NCBI GenBank assembly: GCA_002943765.1
Contig: PQWQ01000016.1
Location: 496,001 to 560,000 of the forward strand
DNA from: Psoroptes ovis
Taxonomy: Eukaryota > Arthropoda > Arachnida > Sarcoptiformes > Psoroptidae
DNA: 64,000 nt
Direction of reading: 5' to 3'
Shown: positions 36,071 through 48,231 of the stretch, one piece after another
Layout: every line of letters begins with the position of its first letter
Numbering within the stretch: position 1 is the stretch's first letter
Program-made: the position numbers and the translations under genes
Notes under the pieces: model-generated
The model's database searches: none
What the model was told of the DNA's origin: nothing
What the model saw: the letters and a program-made list of their open reading frames with translations, nothing else

Positions 36071-36818
36071 TTATATTTTCATTGATAAACTATTATTGTT
36101 GTTGTTATTGCTGCTGCTATTATTATTATTATTGTTATTATTATTTTTACGTTGTTTAGGTGATGTCGATTGAAATACTGACGATGCTGCAACCAAATTT
36201 TCAATATATTGTCCTAATACTTGATTTTCAGATTTTAATTTTAAATTTTCTTCCTTAACACTTTCAGCACGTAATGATAGATCTAGTTATAATGATTTGT
36301 GAATGATTAATTAAAAATTTTGGAAAAATTAATAATTGATGTGAATAATTACCGTCCAATGTGTTTTGTAATTCCAATACTTGCTGTATCATACGTTCTT
36401 TTTCTTCCATTTCATCATTATTCAATTCATGATTAATGTCCAATGCTTTCAATTTGAAAAATAATGTAAGATTTAATTCAATTTTAATCAATCATAATAT
36501 ACATTGCTTTGGATAGTTTCACTTACAATTTGGCTGCGGTTGATGATGTATTCGTATCGTACCGGTTGGTGATTCAGGACGTGCCAAATTCGTAACATCA
36601 GAATTACGTCTTCGTTGATTTTGTTGTTGTTGTAATTGTTGTTGCTGCTGTTGCTGTTGTTGTATTTGTTCCAACTTTTCCGAACCAGTTATATTGGCTA
36701 AATTCAATTTCATCATATCGATTTCGGTCACTTCTTCAGCATCGGCACCATCAGCTAATGGTATTTCATCATCATTCGTTGATAATTCATTATTTTCATC
36801 AGTTATTTTTGTTGACAT
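36071..36818 (-). CDS. SCOC: SCOC homologue, short coiled-coil protein
   Basis: Three exons: 36818-36527, 36445-36353 and 36282-36071, total 198 residues, with clean GT-AG introns (82 and 70 bp) and matching phases. Exons 2 and 3 encode the conserved leucine-rich coiled coil: [20 protein letters not shown], then [19 protein letters not shown] and [13 protein letters not shown]. These segments match the known SCOC core almost residue for residue. The N-terminus is acidic with a poly-Gln run, and the C-terminus carries an Asn/Ser tail absent from vertebrate SCOC. Known role: a Golgi/TGN coiled-coil protein that binds ARL1 and FEZ1 and takes part in autophagy regulation. An upstream in-frame ATG at 36860 exists, but the one at 36818 gives the expected acidic N-terminus. 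Confidence 0.92.
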
Positions 36819-37517
36819 TTTTTTCAGGGGAAAATTATTTAAAAAAATTTCTGAGTGCAAATCTCTATGAGTATTTAATTAATCAAAGAAAAAAAATGAC
36901 ATTTAGCCACGACAACTTGACAACTTGTGTTGTGCCGCGTCTCTATTTTTTGGTGTTGTTGTATTTCTGTGTTTATTTGTTTGTTTTTGTTTATTTATTT
37001 CATTTATTTCTCAAATCAACTCGACCAAAATGAATATATAAAAAAAATCATTTTTTCAAAATTGAAAACCTTTGAATCGCTGACAATAGACTGCGCTATG
37101 TTTTCTTGAATTTTCTGTTTATTTTCAAATCAAATAAATCATTTTTTTTCATTCAACAACACACATAAGACTGTGTTCAATCATTTAAAATTTTAAATAC
37201 ATATGTACACATTTACATTGAATTTACATCGTCATTAATAGTGTGTGTATGATGGTGATGATTTGAAAAATTGTCATAATTTTCTCTCATTTTGTACGAG
37301 AAATTTCCAAAACAAAAATTATTAATCCTTTGAATCCTTTCAAATTATTCAAAATGTAAACATTTTTTTCAAAAATTTCATTTTCGTGCAAATTTACAAT
37401 AAAAATTTTGACAAATTTTGAAAAATTTCATTTCAAATAGAAATTTTTATTTTTTGTGGCCGTAAAAACCCCCAGAAATCATTGAAAAATAAATTGAAAA
37501 AAATCAATTATCAATAT
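36819..37517. other. SCOC upstream region
   Basis: Likely carries the SCOC promoter. A modestly GC-richer patch (TTGTGCCGCGTC) lies near 36930-36945. No TATA box was identified on the minus strand. Confidence 0.4.
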
Positions 37518-37600
37518 ATTAGGTTGTCCAAAAAGTTCTTGTCGATTTTCTAATTATTTTCTACGATATAATCGGCAAAAACTTTTCGGACAACCTAATA
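37518..37600 (-). mobile_element. Fold-back MITE copy 6
   Basis: Complete ends TTAGGTTGTCCAAAAAGTTC and CTTTTCGGACAACCTAA flanked by TA on both sides; CGATATAATCG core on the right side. Confidence 0.85.
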
Positions 37601-39387
37601 CATCATTGATGCAACAGGTGTTACGCAATTTAATTTTTGAATTTAATGAATCAAGAAAAATTCCTTAATTAATCTCAGCCAAACAAAACAAAACGAACCA
37701 AGAAAAAAAAATAGTTTTAATTAAAATATATGCAAAATTAGATTGATTAGTTGAATCGATGTCAACAGAAAAATCCAACAAAAAAAATCCATTGAGCCGG
37801 TATGTACATTGGACATTGACATATAATATATTTCAGTTTTTGATAATTTTTTTTCCAAAAAGGAAAAAAAATACAGGAAGTAACTACCTGTTTGAATGTT
37901 TGTTTATTTTCTTTTATAAATATTTGAGATGATCAAAATCCAAGTTAAAACGAGCAAATAGTGCTAAAAGTGTTGAGTGAATTTTCCTGCAAAATATTTC
38001 AGATTATTAAATCAAAAAAATTGTAACTGGATATATATTTCGATATGTGAATGTTTGTGTGTGTGTGTGTGACATTAACCATTTTTAAAATTATCAGAAA
38101 ATAAAATTTTTAAAGTATCAATGTCAAATATGCATTGATGATGATCAAGTTTTCATATCTATAGTCTCACATATATATATTCTGCACTTGTGTATTTCAT
38201 CTGTGAAATATATGTTTATTTATTATTCATTTATTTTTCCTTAAAATGATGAATTTCCCCATTGAATATTTGTTGTTAACTTCTCGTTAATCAATGTTTT
38301 CGCTTGATCTGTTTGGTTGTTTGTTTGTTTGCTTCAACAGCATAAAAAAAACAAAATTTCCCATATATTTTGTCGCCAAAATATATACTCGCTTATGATG
38401 AATGTGACGATGAATGTCGTGTGTATCAATGGATTGATGGCTAGATGGATGTTTGGATGGTTGAATTGATGACTGGTAACCAGCGAAAATTTCTGCTTGT
38501 TTATTATTATTACAATTTTTGATTGATTAATGTTCATGTTATCATTACAGTCATTTCATTTATTTGTTTATATGTTTTCTGGTTTCTTTATTTGAAATTT
38601 ATCATCTTGAATTAATGAGAATCAAATATGTTTAAATATATATGTGGAAACCCTTGTTATATTTTTTGGTCGAAAATTATTTACAAAAAAGATATAAATT
38701 TCTATTTTATATTCAAAATAACACAATTAATCAATCAAAATCAATTTAAATATTTGAAATACAAAAAAAACGGAAACAGATACATTCAAACGAAAAGCAG
38801 ATGTTAAACATGGCAACAACCAACAACCAATGGATAATAATAATAATAACATCCTTATGATGATTATAAAATAAAAAATCAAATCAACCCAATCAAAGCA
38901 ATTAATAATTAGATCAATCATTTTATGCATATATTTCTGTATATGTTTATGTATTTATTCAAGTAATAATAATCCAATCAATAAATCAATCAATTGAATT
39001 GAAATCAAATTAACATTTGACTTGATTCGATTTGATTTGATTTAATTTTAATTTTTCTGGAATTGAATCCAATTAAATATTAATAATAAACGATCATTTA
39101 TTAACGATTATTTCCAATGAAATTTCATTATTTTCATAATCGGAAATATTTTTGCCAAATAATAAATCTTTTGATTGTTTCCACGAAAAATTTCGCTTGA
39201 TTTGAATCAAATCCAATCCAATTCGCCGATTTAAATCAAATTCAAATTTAAATTCAATCTAAATCCAATTCAATTCAATTCAATTTCATCAAAAGAAATA
39301 AATAAATAAAACATAAAAAATTGTTTCAATACTAAAATATACACATGGTGATAATAGCTATTAATAATATTAAAAATGAATCATATT
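37601..39387. other. Noncoding interval
   Basis: (TG)n at 38059-38072, short ORFs without protein character. No gene seen. Confidence 0.5.
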
Positions 39388-39468
39388 TCTGTTGTCCGAA
39401 AAGTTATTGTCGGTTATATCGCAGAAAATCATTGGAAAATCGGCAAGAACTTTCTGGACAGCCTAATA
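39388..39468 (+). mobile_element. Fold-back MITE copy 7
   Basis: TGTTGTCCGAAAAGTTATTG at left, CTTTCTGGACAGCCTAATA at right; GGTTATATCG core on the left. The first bases of the left end are diverged. Confidence 0.75.
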
Positions 39469-41992
39469 CATTTATGAATCTGTGAAAAAAATGTAAATTC
39501 ATCAATCCATGTTGCTTTTGCTGTTGCTGTTGCTGCTGTATCCATGTGTTTTCCAGTCAATCATCCAACATTGATTCATTTAACATCGAAATTTTTGAAT
39601 TTTTTTGATTTGAAATTTCAATTGAAATTGTCTGTTCACAACACTATGTTCATAGGGATTATATTATTTGTATTATTTGTATTATCAGCATTATTCAACT
39701 CTTTCAATACGAAATTTATTTTCTCTTTTTTCTGTTTTTGAATATATTTACAAACATATATATCCATTGATTTGTATATATATTTTTTTTGTTAATAAAT
39801 CAATGATTTAATATAATTGGAAAATATGTTTTTTTTTCATTTATATTTTTTACTTTGATTTTACTTAACTCTTTAAATTCGAGAAATTATTTTTTTTCTG
39901 AAATGAATTTCCAGTATTTCTTGTGTGTTTGTATGTAAGTTTACATGGCATTTTTTTTTGTGTGTATCCTGATTAATACAGTCAAATACTACACACGAAA
40001 ATGTATACAAGTTGATGATTTGTATTATGGATGATTTCATATGGCAAAATGGAGAAGAAAATATAATCGAAAATATGCAAACATATTAACAGAGAAACAC
40101 AGGCATAGAAATTTGAAGATTTTCAAATCTAAAAATTCGAAGAAATCATCATTTATTCATTCATTCATTGATTCATTGATTGATCAACACAAACAAACAA
40201 ACAAACAAATAAATAATTATTTTCATTCAAATGAAATGGAAAATGAAAATTTTCCTTAATCTTTTATTCATTTATTCATCTATTCATTCATTCATTTAAT
40301 CAATGATTTTCTCGATCTTTTTGGTATTCAAAGAGTTATTTATTCATTATTTTATTCATATTTATTTTCCATTTCTGTTCAATACACAACAAAAACAACA
40401 ACAAATCAATGATTTTCCATTATTTCCATTTTTCAAAATTGTAGATATTCGTGTATGTGTCAATCTGTGTGTGTCCGTGTGTGTATGCATACACTACCAA
40501 AAAGATCTGCATCGATTTCATCTATTTTCAATTTCTCCATACACACAAAAATATTTTCCAAGCTATAGCTTTAGTGCTTAGTAACTAAAGAGTTAAATAC
40601 TAAAAAAGAGATATTGAAATAGACAAAATACATTATTTTTTGTGTGTATTTCATAATAATAATAATTTGTATTTTTGTATTTGCACCACAATTCATATTA
40701 ATATTCAATCAAATTTAAATTTAAATTTTTAAATTTTTGAATCTTTTGAATTTGACTGTATTTGCATTGCTTGCACATACACATACACGCATACACATCA
40801 ACATATCCTCATCATTTTATTTAATATTTTGATTATTTTAATTATTTTTTCGTTTTTTGGCCATTATTTCTGTGTGTTTCATTTGTTTATTTGTTTTATT
40901 TGTCAATGTGTCTTTATATATGTGTTTATATGTGTTTGTTTATTTGTTTCGATTGTTAATTATTCCATCAATACATTCCAATATATTCAATTCAATTGAT
41001 CAATTGATCAAACAAACATCATCGAATATCTTTGTTTTGAAATTGAATTGAATTATTTATTTATTTCGTTGATGATTTTTTGCTTGTGTTTATTTCAAAT
41101 TTTTCAAATGTTTATCGAAGAAAATCATTTAGCCAACATCATCATTATCATTCAGTCATCATCATGATCATTTGTTCATTATCATCGTTCAATTGATCCA
41201 TTTTCATCTTTCATTTCGTTTTATTCAATTATTCAATTATTCATTGATTCATTGATTGTATATGTTTATGTGTGTATTTGTATTTCTGTATTTGTATTTG
41301 TGTGTGTGTTTTCCCCAATGTGAAATACCAAAAATTCAACATTGAAAATGAATAAATAATTAAATAAATAAATAAATAATCGATAGAAATAAATAATTAA
41401 TAATGATTAAACGATTGAATGATTGAATAAATGAATAATTGAATGAATCATTGAATAAATAAACAAATAAACAATCAAACAAAGCATTATTATCATAATC
41501 AAATCAACAACATCGACAATCAACAAACATTTAAAGTCTATACTTTTAATTTCGAAATTGAAATTGAAAATAATTATAATTATTTTCATAATAATAATAG
41601 CTTGAAATAACAATTATTATTATTATTATCATTATCATTATTATAATCATAATCGAAATATTTATTCATTTCTATTTATTTTTGAATCATTATTTGACAA
41701 TATCATTATTATTATTATTTAAATAATTATAATTATATTGTGTTTATATATATGAATGTATATTTAAATATAAATGAAATATATATAAAATATATATAAA
41801 TTTTCAATGAAATCAACAATTGAAACAACAAATAACCAATAATAATAACAATAACGATAACGATAATAATAATTTCGATAAATGAAACATTAATTTCAAA
41901 AGGTAATTTATTTATTTATTTATTTTTTATATTTTCAAAGTCAAATATATATGAATGAATAAATAAATAAATGTAAATAAATGAATAAATGT
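39469..41992. other. Noncoding interval
   Basis: ATTCATTC repeats (40150-40180, 40260-40300), TTTG/TGTG patches and (AAATA)n near 41340-41400. No gene seen. Confidence 0.5.
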
Positions 41993-42073
41993 ATTCGGTT
42001 GTCCCATAAGTTCTTGTCGGTTATATCGTGGAAAATCATTAGAAAATCGGCAAGAACTTATCGGACAACTTAA
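41993..42073 (+). mobile_element. Fold-back MITE copy 8
   Basis: TTCGGTTGTCCCATAAGTTC at left, AACTTATCGGACAACTTAATA at right; GGTTATATCG core on the left. It ends 19 bases before the hAT-type element. Confidence 0.8.
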
Positions 42074-42092
42074 TAAATAAATAAATGTAAAT

Positions 42093-42266
42093 CAGTGATT
42101 CCCAAACTTTTTGGGGCCATCGCCCACTTTCACAAAAAAAATATTCTTCATCGCCCACCCCTTAAGAAATGTCCATCGCCCAATAATGTGCCAATGGACC
42201 ATTATCGCCCACCTGAATCGCTAAATCGCCCTTGGTGGGCGATATCGCCCAGTTTGGGAATCACTG
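42093..42266. mobile_element. hAT-type MITE, 174 bp, with 8-bp target duplication
   Basis: Terminal inverted repeats CAGTGATTCCCAAACT and AGTTTGGGAATCACTG are perfect over 16 bp and match the CAGTG-type ends common to hAT transposons. ATGTAAAT flanks both sides (42085-42092 and 42267-42274), the 8-bp duplication expected of hAT. The interior has no transposase and carries repeated ATCGCCCA motifs in a locally GC-rich sequence. Confidence 0.92.
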
Positions 42267-42274
42267 ATGTAAAT

Positions 42275-43175
42275 AGATGAATAAATAAAATTGATGTCAA
42301 TGTTAATTTATGGCCAAAAATATAATTGATTTGAATCGTTGATTTCATTTCTCTGAATTTCTTCATTCATTCTATTATATTTATATTTTCTATGATTGTC
42401 AATTGATTTATTAAATCATTTTCGATTGATAAATGTTTGTGCGATGCTTGAAACAAATCAAAAAACAATTTAAAATAATTTAAATTAATAAAATTCTTAT
42501 TAAATTCTATGAAGACGGAGAGAATTTCGGATCGAAAACATTTTGTTTTTCCCTGGAATATTGATTTAAAGGTTTATTCTTTCGGCAGATTTAATATTTT
42601 CCCGAAATTTATTTTGAATTGATTTTAATAATTTTCAAAAATTTAAATCAATCACAAAATCAAATGTTCAGGGCAACAAACAAATGAATGCTATGAATAA
42701 ATGATTTAAATTTGATCAAAAAAAAAAAAAAAATCCATAGAAATGAAAATATCATTATTGTTGTTAATATTATTGAATGATTTTTAGTTATTTTTGCTTA
42801 GAAAACATCTTATAATCTTTTAATATTTACTCCTATCGATAATATTTATGGAATGTAAAATTTCAAATAGTTTTGTTTCGAGCAAAACTATAAACTTAAA
42901 AAAAATATTCAAAGCTTTTTTGGATACGATATTCTTGATCTCATTATTATTATCATCATATACGACATTTATATAAATATCGCGTTGCATAGCATCGCAT
43001 CCATCATCATCATCCATTTCATTTCATTTTGTTGATTATCATTATTTTCATGAATCAAATGTGAATAATCATAAATATATATTTTTTTTTTTGAAGCAAA
43101 AAATGTTTTAAAAAATTGCTCGAGGCTTAGTTGATTGATCGCAAAAAATGCAAAATGCATAAATATTAAAAATAT
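42275..43175. other. Noncoding interval
   Basis: A-run at 42720-42733 and (ATT)n patches; no gene seen. Confidence 0.5.
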
Positions 43176-43260
43176 ATTAGGTTGTCCGAAAAGTTTTTGC
43201 CAATTTTCCAATCATTTTTCTACGATATAATCGGCAAAAACTTTTCGGACAACCTAATAT
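43176..43260 (-). mobile_element. Fold-back MITE copy 9
   Basis: Among the best-preserved copies: ATTAGGTTGTCCGAAAAG at left and CTTTTCGGACAACCTAATA at right, perfectly complementary over the outer arms; reversed core (CGATATAATCG on the right). Confidence 0.88.
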
Positions 43261-43494
43261 TTTCATCCATTCATTCATTCATTTTATTCAATCTGATTGA
43301 TCGCGTAGACATTTGTAGACATATCAAGCATTATTATGCATTATTATAAATTCATGTTTTCATCGAATGAAATTTTTGGAAATTTTTTCAACGAAAAAAA
43401 ATAAAATAAAATAAAACATGTTTATCATTATTTATTTATTTATTTATTTATTCGTAAAATTTGTTCATATTTTTCTACGAATAAATGAAAATAT

Positions 43495-43579
43495 TCAGGT
43501 TGTCCGCAAAGTTTTTCGCCGATTATAATCGTAGAAAATTGATTGGAAAAACTGGCAAAAACTTTTCGGACAACCTGAT
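43495..43579 (+). mobile_element. Fold-back MITE copy 10
   Basis: TCAGGTTGTCCGCAAAG at left, CTTTTCGGACAACCTGATA at right; both ends share the same T-to-C change (CAGGTTG/CAACCTG). Core GATTATAATCG on the left. Confidence 0.85.
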
Positions 43580-44217
43580 AATATCAGAAAAACAAAACCC
43601 TTTCAGCAAGGTTTTCGATGCGAATTTTTTTTTTTCAAGGAATATTACGAAGAATATTATTTCGGAATTTTTGAAATTTCAGTATTTTATCCAAGTATTT
43701 TTTCCCGATTTAAAATTTTCAGTTGATGATGTTTAATGGAATTTTTTTTTGTTTGGCCGGAAAATGTTTGCGTATTTGCCTGTGTGATTGAATGGAAATT
43801 TTCTTTTTTTTTCAAAAAATAGAAATATTTCATCATCATCATCATTGCACTTGGATGCATGCTTGATCGATTGATTGATGGTCTCGATTGATTGATCATT
43901 TGATTGATTGATCAATGATTACTCATTTGATTGATCAATTGATTTAATCAATCAATCAATCGATTGATTAAATTTTACTTTTTTTCCATTTATTCAAAAT
44001 CTTTTCAAGTCTTTCAATTTTCATTTTTCCATCGATTATCAATGATAACGTATATGTAAAATATTTATGAAATCAATTTCAATTATTATTTTAATTATTT
44101 TAATCATTATTTAACAACAACAATGGCAGCAGCAACAGCAACAACAACAACGACAACAATATGATAAAATGACAGGTAACTCACTAATAACTCAGTCGCT
44201 AGCTAGCTACTCAACTA
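43580..44217. other. Noncoding interval
   Basis: Dense TTGATTGATC-type repeats (43863-43972) and a GCAGCAACAGCAACAAC tract (44126-44150). No gene seen. Confidence 0.5.
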
Positions 44218-44302
44218 TTTAGGTTGTCCGAAAAGTTTTCTGCCGATTATATCGTAGAAAAGTGATTGGAAAATTGGGAAAAACTTTTCGGACAATCTAA
44301 TA
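44218..44302 (+). mobile_element. Fold-back MITE copy 11
   Basis: TTAGGTTGTCCGAAAAGTTT at left, CTTTTCGGACAATCTAATA at right; GATTATATCG core on the left. Confidence 0.85.
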
Positions 44303-44700
44303 ATACACAGCCCGATAACAGGTATATACATTATCGTCAGGATTATTATGATTATCACCATTTTCATTTTTTCTCATTTCCCATTTTTTGCTGTTGTTTT
44401 GTATTCAAATTCAAATGTAAATTTGAATTTGAATTTGATTTGAATACACACAAACAAATGCAGTGTATTTCACTCTCTCTCAATTTGTAATTTGAGATTA
44501 AAGCCATTGATTCAGCTAAATTTCATCGCTTTCTCACTTTTTGATCTATGATTTTTGTTTTTGTTTTGATCAAAAATCAAGTGAAAACAAATGAAATATT
44601 GAAAAATGAATCGACAATCATCAAATGCAAATACAAATATTGTCATGATATATGTAATTTTTGTGCATTCAAATTAAAAACAAAAACAAAAAACAACAAG

Positions 44701-44744
44701 TACCGGTATGAAATGATTGATGAAATTTTCATTTCATACCGGTA
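44701..44744. repeat. Inverted repeat with 16-bp arms
   Basis: TACCGGTATGAAATGA and TCATTTCATACCGGTA around a 12-base loop. It is not related to the fold-back MITE family. Confidence 0.85.
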
Positions 44745-45383
44745 ATATTTTCATTTGTATTAACATTTTTCAGGATAAAATCATTATTTTGTGTCTCTGT
44801 GTGTGCATTTACCAGCAATAGCAACAGCTACGACAACAACAAACATAACCTATGCTTGAATTCATTTTACAAGTGATTGCGATTAGCATTATTAGTATTA
44901 TTATTAGTATTCACCATTATCGCCATCATTATTAAGCCTCATTGAACTCCAAGAAAACAAAAAAAAACTAATTATCTTAATTGTTGCCTTTATTTTCCTT
45001 TTTGGGTTCAAAATGTTCAGAAATGTTTCGAAATGTTTGACAATGAATGTATATGAATGAATAATGAATGAATGACAATCGAGTGTAGACTGACAAATCG
45101 ACAAAATTGCAATCAACAAATGTTGAACGATGAAAAATGAAATGAAAATGAATGAAATGATTAACAATTAAATTTATTGAAATTCAATGATAATGTGAAA
45201 TGTTGAAATAATGAATTTCAGTTTTGTTTGAAAAAGGTTTGCTTAGACATCCACTCAGCGGTAGATGGCGATTTTAGGATTTGTTTTTTCGATGATTTTT
45301 GATCATTTTCAAGATTTTAAAAGTTTTAAGACGTTTTCATTCGAATTATTATTTTCCATTTGTCATTCCTTATCAATCCCCAG

Positions 45384-45463
45384 GTGAACCCATTGTTGCT
45401 GATCTATTGATGAAGCATTCATCAACTATTTCGCTACCTGTTCAACGAAATTTCAATTTTTGA
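45384..45463 (+). other. Possible exon upstream of the Asn/Thr-rich ORF
   Basis: A good acceptor (TTATCAATCCCCAG) precedes a stretch that reads EPIVADLLMKHSSTIS then LPVQRNFNF and stops at 45461. It is less repetitive than its surroundings. It could be a terminal coding exon of an unseen gene or part of the 5' UTR of the next ORF. Confidence 0.25.
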
Positions 45464-45520
45464 AAATTGTGTCTGTGTTTGTGTGCATATGTGTAAAACC
45501 AAAGGGTTTAAAAATGCACT

Positions 45521-46789
45521 ATGAACAAAGTTCAAAATTCTACGACAATCAACAATGATGATGTCCATCATCCAAAGCAGCCAACAACAATTATGATTAA
45601 ATCAACATCGATTGATGATCAATTGAATGATTTGAGCTTGATTCAACAGCCATCATCATCATCATCATCATCAATGAATGATAATGAAAAAATCAATCAC
45701 AATGAATTAATATCATCTAGGAAAAAGACAAATTTAAATATTATTTATAATCAATTGATTAATCAAACATTTTTAAATCCATTATTTACGATTGGTCGTA
45801 AAGCTAAAGAGAAATTATTATATCATTTATATTTATCTGAACAACAGCACCAACAGCACCATCAACAGCGAATAGATTTGAATTCAAATTCAAATCAAAA
45901 TAATCAACTAATCATGTTGGAACATTTAAATAATTATACCAATGAAAAATTGCTACAATTATCAACACAAACATTGAAATTAGATGCACCAATACCGAGT
46001 GCACGTCCACCAACATTTAAGCCACCCTTATCACCCTTACCAGCAGCCTCATCATCCATCGATTCAAACGAAAATTTCACCACAAACACAACCACAGAAT
46101 CGTCTATTAGTGATGAAACAATCAAAGCAAAAAATTCGTCGTCAGACACGACTGCTGCTGCTTCCAACACCTCCATCGCTACCACGACCCCAACCCCAAC
46201 CGCCACCAACACCAACATTGTCACGTCTAAAATTGATGATGATGGTGATCATTCAAATAAATCACCATCATCAACACCAACGACACCAACATCAATGACA
46301 AATAATGTAATAAAAAGTGATAATCAAAGTGATAATAATGTTGTTGAGGTTGTCGTTGACCATATGGAACCATTAAATAATGATAATGACATTAATAATA
46401 ATGAAAATGATGATAATTTAGATAATTCAAATAATGATAATGATAATGATCCATTTCGGCAACATTTACATCGATTGAATCGTTGTATTCGCTCAGCATT
46501 ATTGTCAACAACAACAACAACAACAGCTACAACGACAATGACAACACCAAGACCACTAACACCAACAGCAACAACTAAAACAACAAATTCAATATTATTA
46601 AATCAAATGATAATAGCATATTATTGTTCAACAATTTATCAACAAATGTATTTAAATAATAATAATAATACAAGTAATAACAATAGTCTTAATGATAATA
46701 ATAATAATAAAAATAAAACAACTGCAACAACAACGACAACAACAACAACAGAAATAATCAATTCAAATAGAATATTTTATATCAAGTAG
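45521..46789 (+). CDS. Asn/Thr/Ser-rich protein of unknown function
   Basis: 422 codons opening at ATGAACAAAG after an in-frame TAA. Most of it is low complexity in the same style as the confirmed genes here (poly-Ser, poly-Thr, Asn/Asp runs). A non-repetitive segment at roughly residues 67-107 (NLNIIYNQLINQTF, then GRKAKEKLLYHLYLSEQ) and a second around residues 314-328 (FRQHLHRLNRCIRSA) argue for real coding sequence, as does the length without stops in very AT-rich DNA. No signal peptide, membrane segment or known domain was recognised. The 3' end may be spliced: ATATCAA|GTAGGT precedes the stop, so more exons could follow. A transcription-regulator-like composition is possible but unsupported. 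Confidence 0.6.
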   Translation: MNKVQNSTTINNDDVHHPKQPTTIMIKSTSIDDQLNDLSLIQQPSSSSSSSMNDNEKINHNELISSRKKTNLNIIYNQLINQTFLNPLFTIGRKAKEKLLYHLYLSEQQHQQHHQQRIDLNSNSNQNNQLIMLEHLNNYTNEKLLQLSTQTLKLDAPIPSARPPTFKPPLSPLPAASSSIDSNENFTTNTTTESSISDETIKAKNSSSDTTAAASNTSIATTTPTPTATNTNIVTSKIDDDGDHSNKSPSSTPTTPTSMTNNVIKSDNQSDNNVVEVVVDHMEPLNNDNDINNNENDDNLDNSNNDNDNDPFRQHLHRLNRCIRSALLSTTTTTTATTTMTTPRPLTPTATTKTTNSILLNQMIIAYYCSTIYQQMYLNNNNNTSNNNSLNDNNNNKNKTTATTTTTTTTEIINSNRIFYIK

Positions 46790-46836
46790 GTTGTCATTTA
46801 TTTTATTTTATTATTTGATTTGATTTAATATTATTA

Positions 46837-46920
46837 ATAGGTTGTCCGAAAAATTTTTACCGATTATATCGTAAGGGAATTATGAGAAAATCGGCAAGAA
46901 CTTATCGGACAATCTGATAA
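46837..46920 (+). mobile_element. Fold-back MITE copy 12
   Basis: ATAGGTTGTCCGAAAAATT at left, AACTTATCGGACAATCTGATA at right; GATTATATCG core on the left. It lies 48 bases after the stop of the Asn/Thr-rich ORF, perhaps in its 3' UTR. Confidence 0.8.
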
Positions 46921-48231
46921 TATTTTTTTTTAGTTTAAATAGAAAATTCTTGTAATCAAATAATGATAATTACAATTACAAATAATGATTAAATAATCAT
47001 TATTTCCATTATTATTTCATTATTATTTCCATTATTTTATTATTATTATTATTATTAATTGAATGAATGAATGAATTAATATTAATTAAATGAGTTAATG
47101 AATAAATGAATATGATTATTATTAGTATTTCTGTCTGTTTTGTTTTACAATTTCAAAATAAACACCCAGAAATAAACACACAGAAATAAACCCAACTGAA
47201 TGAATCAATGAATCAATGAATTAATCTTAAAATATTTAATGATCATCCTCATATGATGATTGAATCAAATCATTGAATCAAATTATTGAATCAAATGATT
47301 GAATAATTATTGATTTTAATTATTATTAAAGCTCTATTTTGAAATCTTTTTATTTTATTTTTTTTTTGTGTGTTAATGATGCTGTAATTATTGATAGATC
47401 ATTGAAGAATTCATCGAAAGAAGAATTCATTGAATTATTGAATCATGTAATTTTGATTCCACAAACATAAATATAAATAAAAATAAACAGAAATTGATTT
47501 CAATTATTATTATTATTGACAAATTCATTTATTTTTTTCAAATTTCTCGTGAAATATGAATCCATTGTGTCGAAAGCAGGTTGAAAAGTCATTTCGTTGG
47601 AAAATTTTTCAATTCCGAAAAAAAGCCTGATTGAAAATAAATATAAATGAAATTTTAATGAATAAATTCATATTCCAAGATGTATAAATCCCAATATATA
47701 TATTCATTCCGTTTGTATATGCATCCCACATGTTGTTGTTGTTGACGTTGACGTTGAATTAATTTCCAAAGAAAATATTGAATCAAATATTGAAAATAAA
47801 CTTTAAAATTTTTATGATTTTACACAGAATTCATTAATTCATATTTATATTTATATTTATATTTATTTATATTTATTTATTTCAATATTAATTCAATATT
47901 CGTATTCAATGTGTGTGATCCATTTTAATTTATTCCGTTGATTTCAATTTCAATTCCATGTATTTTTCTCTTGTTCCATGTGTGTATTTGTCTTTTGTTG
48001 ATTTCAATGATCTAGTAGCCGCTTGATGTCTTCAATTGGTGTAATGACATAATTTTATGAACAAATAAAATTTTCATTTTTCAAAAAAATAAAAATACAA
48101 ATAATAATTGAATATAATTGAATTCAATGACACTTACACTAACACACACATGAACAGCAAACCAACATCAAACTAATACAAATAATATTTTTTCGGAACA
48201 GACCGAATTGATTATTTTCAGGGTATATTCT
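46921..48231. other. Noncoding interval left of the LTR element
   Basis: (ATT)n tracts near 47040-47058, ATATTTAT repeats near 47838-47880. No gene seen. Confidence 0.5.
48227..48231. repeat. Target-site duplication of the LTR element, left copy
   Basis: ATTCT immediately before the TG of the left LTR; the same five bases follow the right LTR at 55351-55355. Confidence 0.85.

Noticed and set aside
42095..42280. 61-codon frame that starts MIPKLFGAIAHF
   Set aside because: It lies entirely in the hAT-type MITE and starts in its terminal repeat; the apparent protein is a by-product of the ATCGCCCA repeats.
45934..46298. Overlapping frames on both strands inside the Asn/Thr-rich ORF
   Set aside because: They read the same ACC/CAC/TCA repeats in other frames; the 422-codon frame is longer and starts cleanly.
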